From assembly GCA_037893225.1 (NCBI GenBank), contig JAZGUH010000005.1:1612001-1676000 (forward strand): 64,000 nt of DNA, given 5' to 3'. Each line of letters begins with the position of its first letter. The first letter of the stretch is position 1. The stretch is from Hippasteria phrygiana (Eukaryota; Echinodermata; Asteroidea; Valvatida; Goniasteridae). This document shows, one piece after another, positions 63,531-64,000 of the stretch. Under the pieces are notes generated by a model, which was not told the origin of the DNA, did not search any database, and was given only the letters and a program-made list of their open reading frames with translations. The position numbers and the translations under genes were made by a program.

Positions 63531-64000
63531 TTGCAAAATTTGCTGATGTTCGTAACAAAATCCACACTTGTTGCAATGCATCATGGATAAAGAGTAAGAT
63601 ATTCACAGCATGCAGTCTGATATTCATATGACAACGCCCATTTTTTTAAAGGGGTGGACAAGGTCACCAATAATGTACTTTTTTAATGTTTGGAAAAACT
63701 GAAAACTTTCCGAGATTATTGACAACTTTTGAAACTATTGATAATACTAAAACAATTGCAATCAGTACCGTACCATTCCCCTAAACAAATTCAACATTTA
63801 GACCGTTATCTCGATTTAGCTCCCCTTCCCCCCCCCAAAAAAAAATACATGTACACAAACACCATCGACACTTCTAAATGAACCGTTTCAACCCAGTTTT
63901 TTTCTTAGATTCGTCCTATACCCATCCCTTCCCATACTTAAATTACGATTTTCTTCCTATCGGCCAAAATTTCTTGGGCGTTGTCATGTTTGTTTAGCGT

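Larger units (their letters stand above)
43600..64000. other. 5' flank of COUP-TF, no gene recognised
   Basis: Upstream intergenic DNA with dispersed inverted-repeat elements, a SINE-like sequence and GC-richer islands, but no coding region I can support. Stretches with nothing nameable include 43,600-44,500, 44,850-47,200, 47,450-50,300, 51,520-55,580, 57,120-58,400 and 58,760-59,980. Large gene-poor flanks are common around developmental transcription factor genes, which fits a regulatory landscape; that is inference. Confidence 0.6.

Overview
The window looks like metazoan genomic DNA carrying one recognisable protein-coding gene: an intact COUP-TF (NR2F) orphan nuclear receptor on the minus strand. 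The protein is closest to deuterostome COUP-TFs: the DNA-binding domain and ligand-binding domain match what I know of vertebrate NR2F1/NR2F2 nearly residue for residue, and the three coding exons follow the vertebrate layout. Introns of many kilobases, numerous short non-autonomous transposon remnants, microsatellites and tRNA-derived repeats, and no vertebrate Alu- or L1-like elements suggest an invertebrate deuterostome (echinoderm, hemichordate or similar). That assignment is inference.

Layout. Positions 1-20,100 are 3' flank with no recognisable gene; they hold minisatellites, MITE-like inverted-repeat elements, dispersed repeats and a few GC-richer islands. Coding exon 3 (20,610-20,884) ends the ligand-binding domain. 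Intron 2 (20,885-38,590, 17.7 kb) carries many repeats, a long hairpin element and a perfect DR1 nuclear-receptor site. Coding exon 2 (38,591-39,106) holds the hinge and most of the ligand-binding domain. Intron 1 is 39,107-41,984. Coding exon 1 (41,985-42,621) encodes the N-terminus and the two zinc fingers. A promoter-like stretch lies at about 43,200-43,510, with CCAAT boxes, a CArG/TATA-like box and an Oct-type palindrome. A 5'-UTR intron is possible. Positions 43,600-64,000 are upstream flank, again without recognisable genes but rich in inverted-repeat elements.

The exons join in phase (1/1) through GT-AG sites to give a 475-residue protein with no frameshift. Everything else is non-coding as far as I can tell; the short open frames scattered through the window have no recognisable homology and often coincide with repeats. 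The observations most worth a second look are: (i) a threefold W-S-x-D-E-L-type motif in the COUP-TF N-terminus; (ii) DR1-type sites, which are COUP-TF's own target class, in the gene's intron and flank, one of them inside a mobile element; (iii) an apparent large excess of the palindromic octamer TAGGCCTA; and (iv) several MITE families whose interiors are minisatellites or near-complete palindromes.
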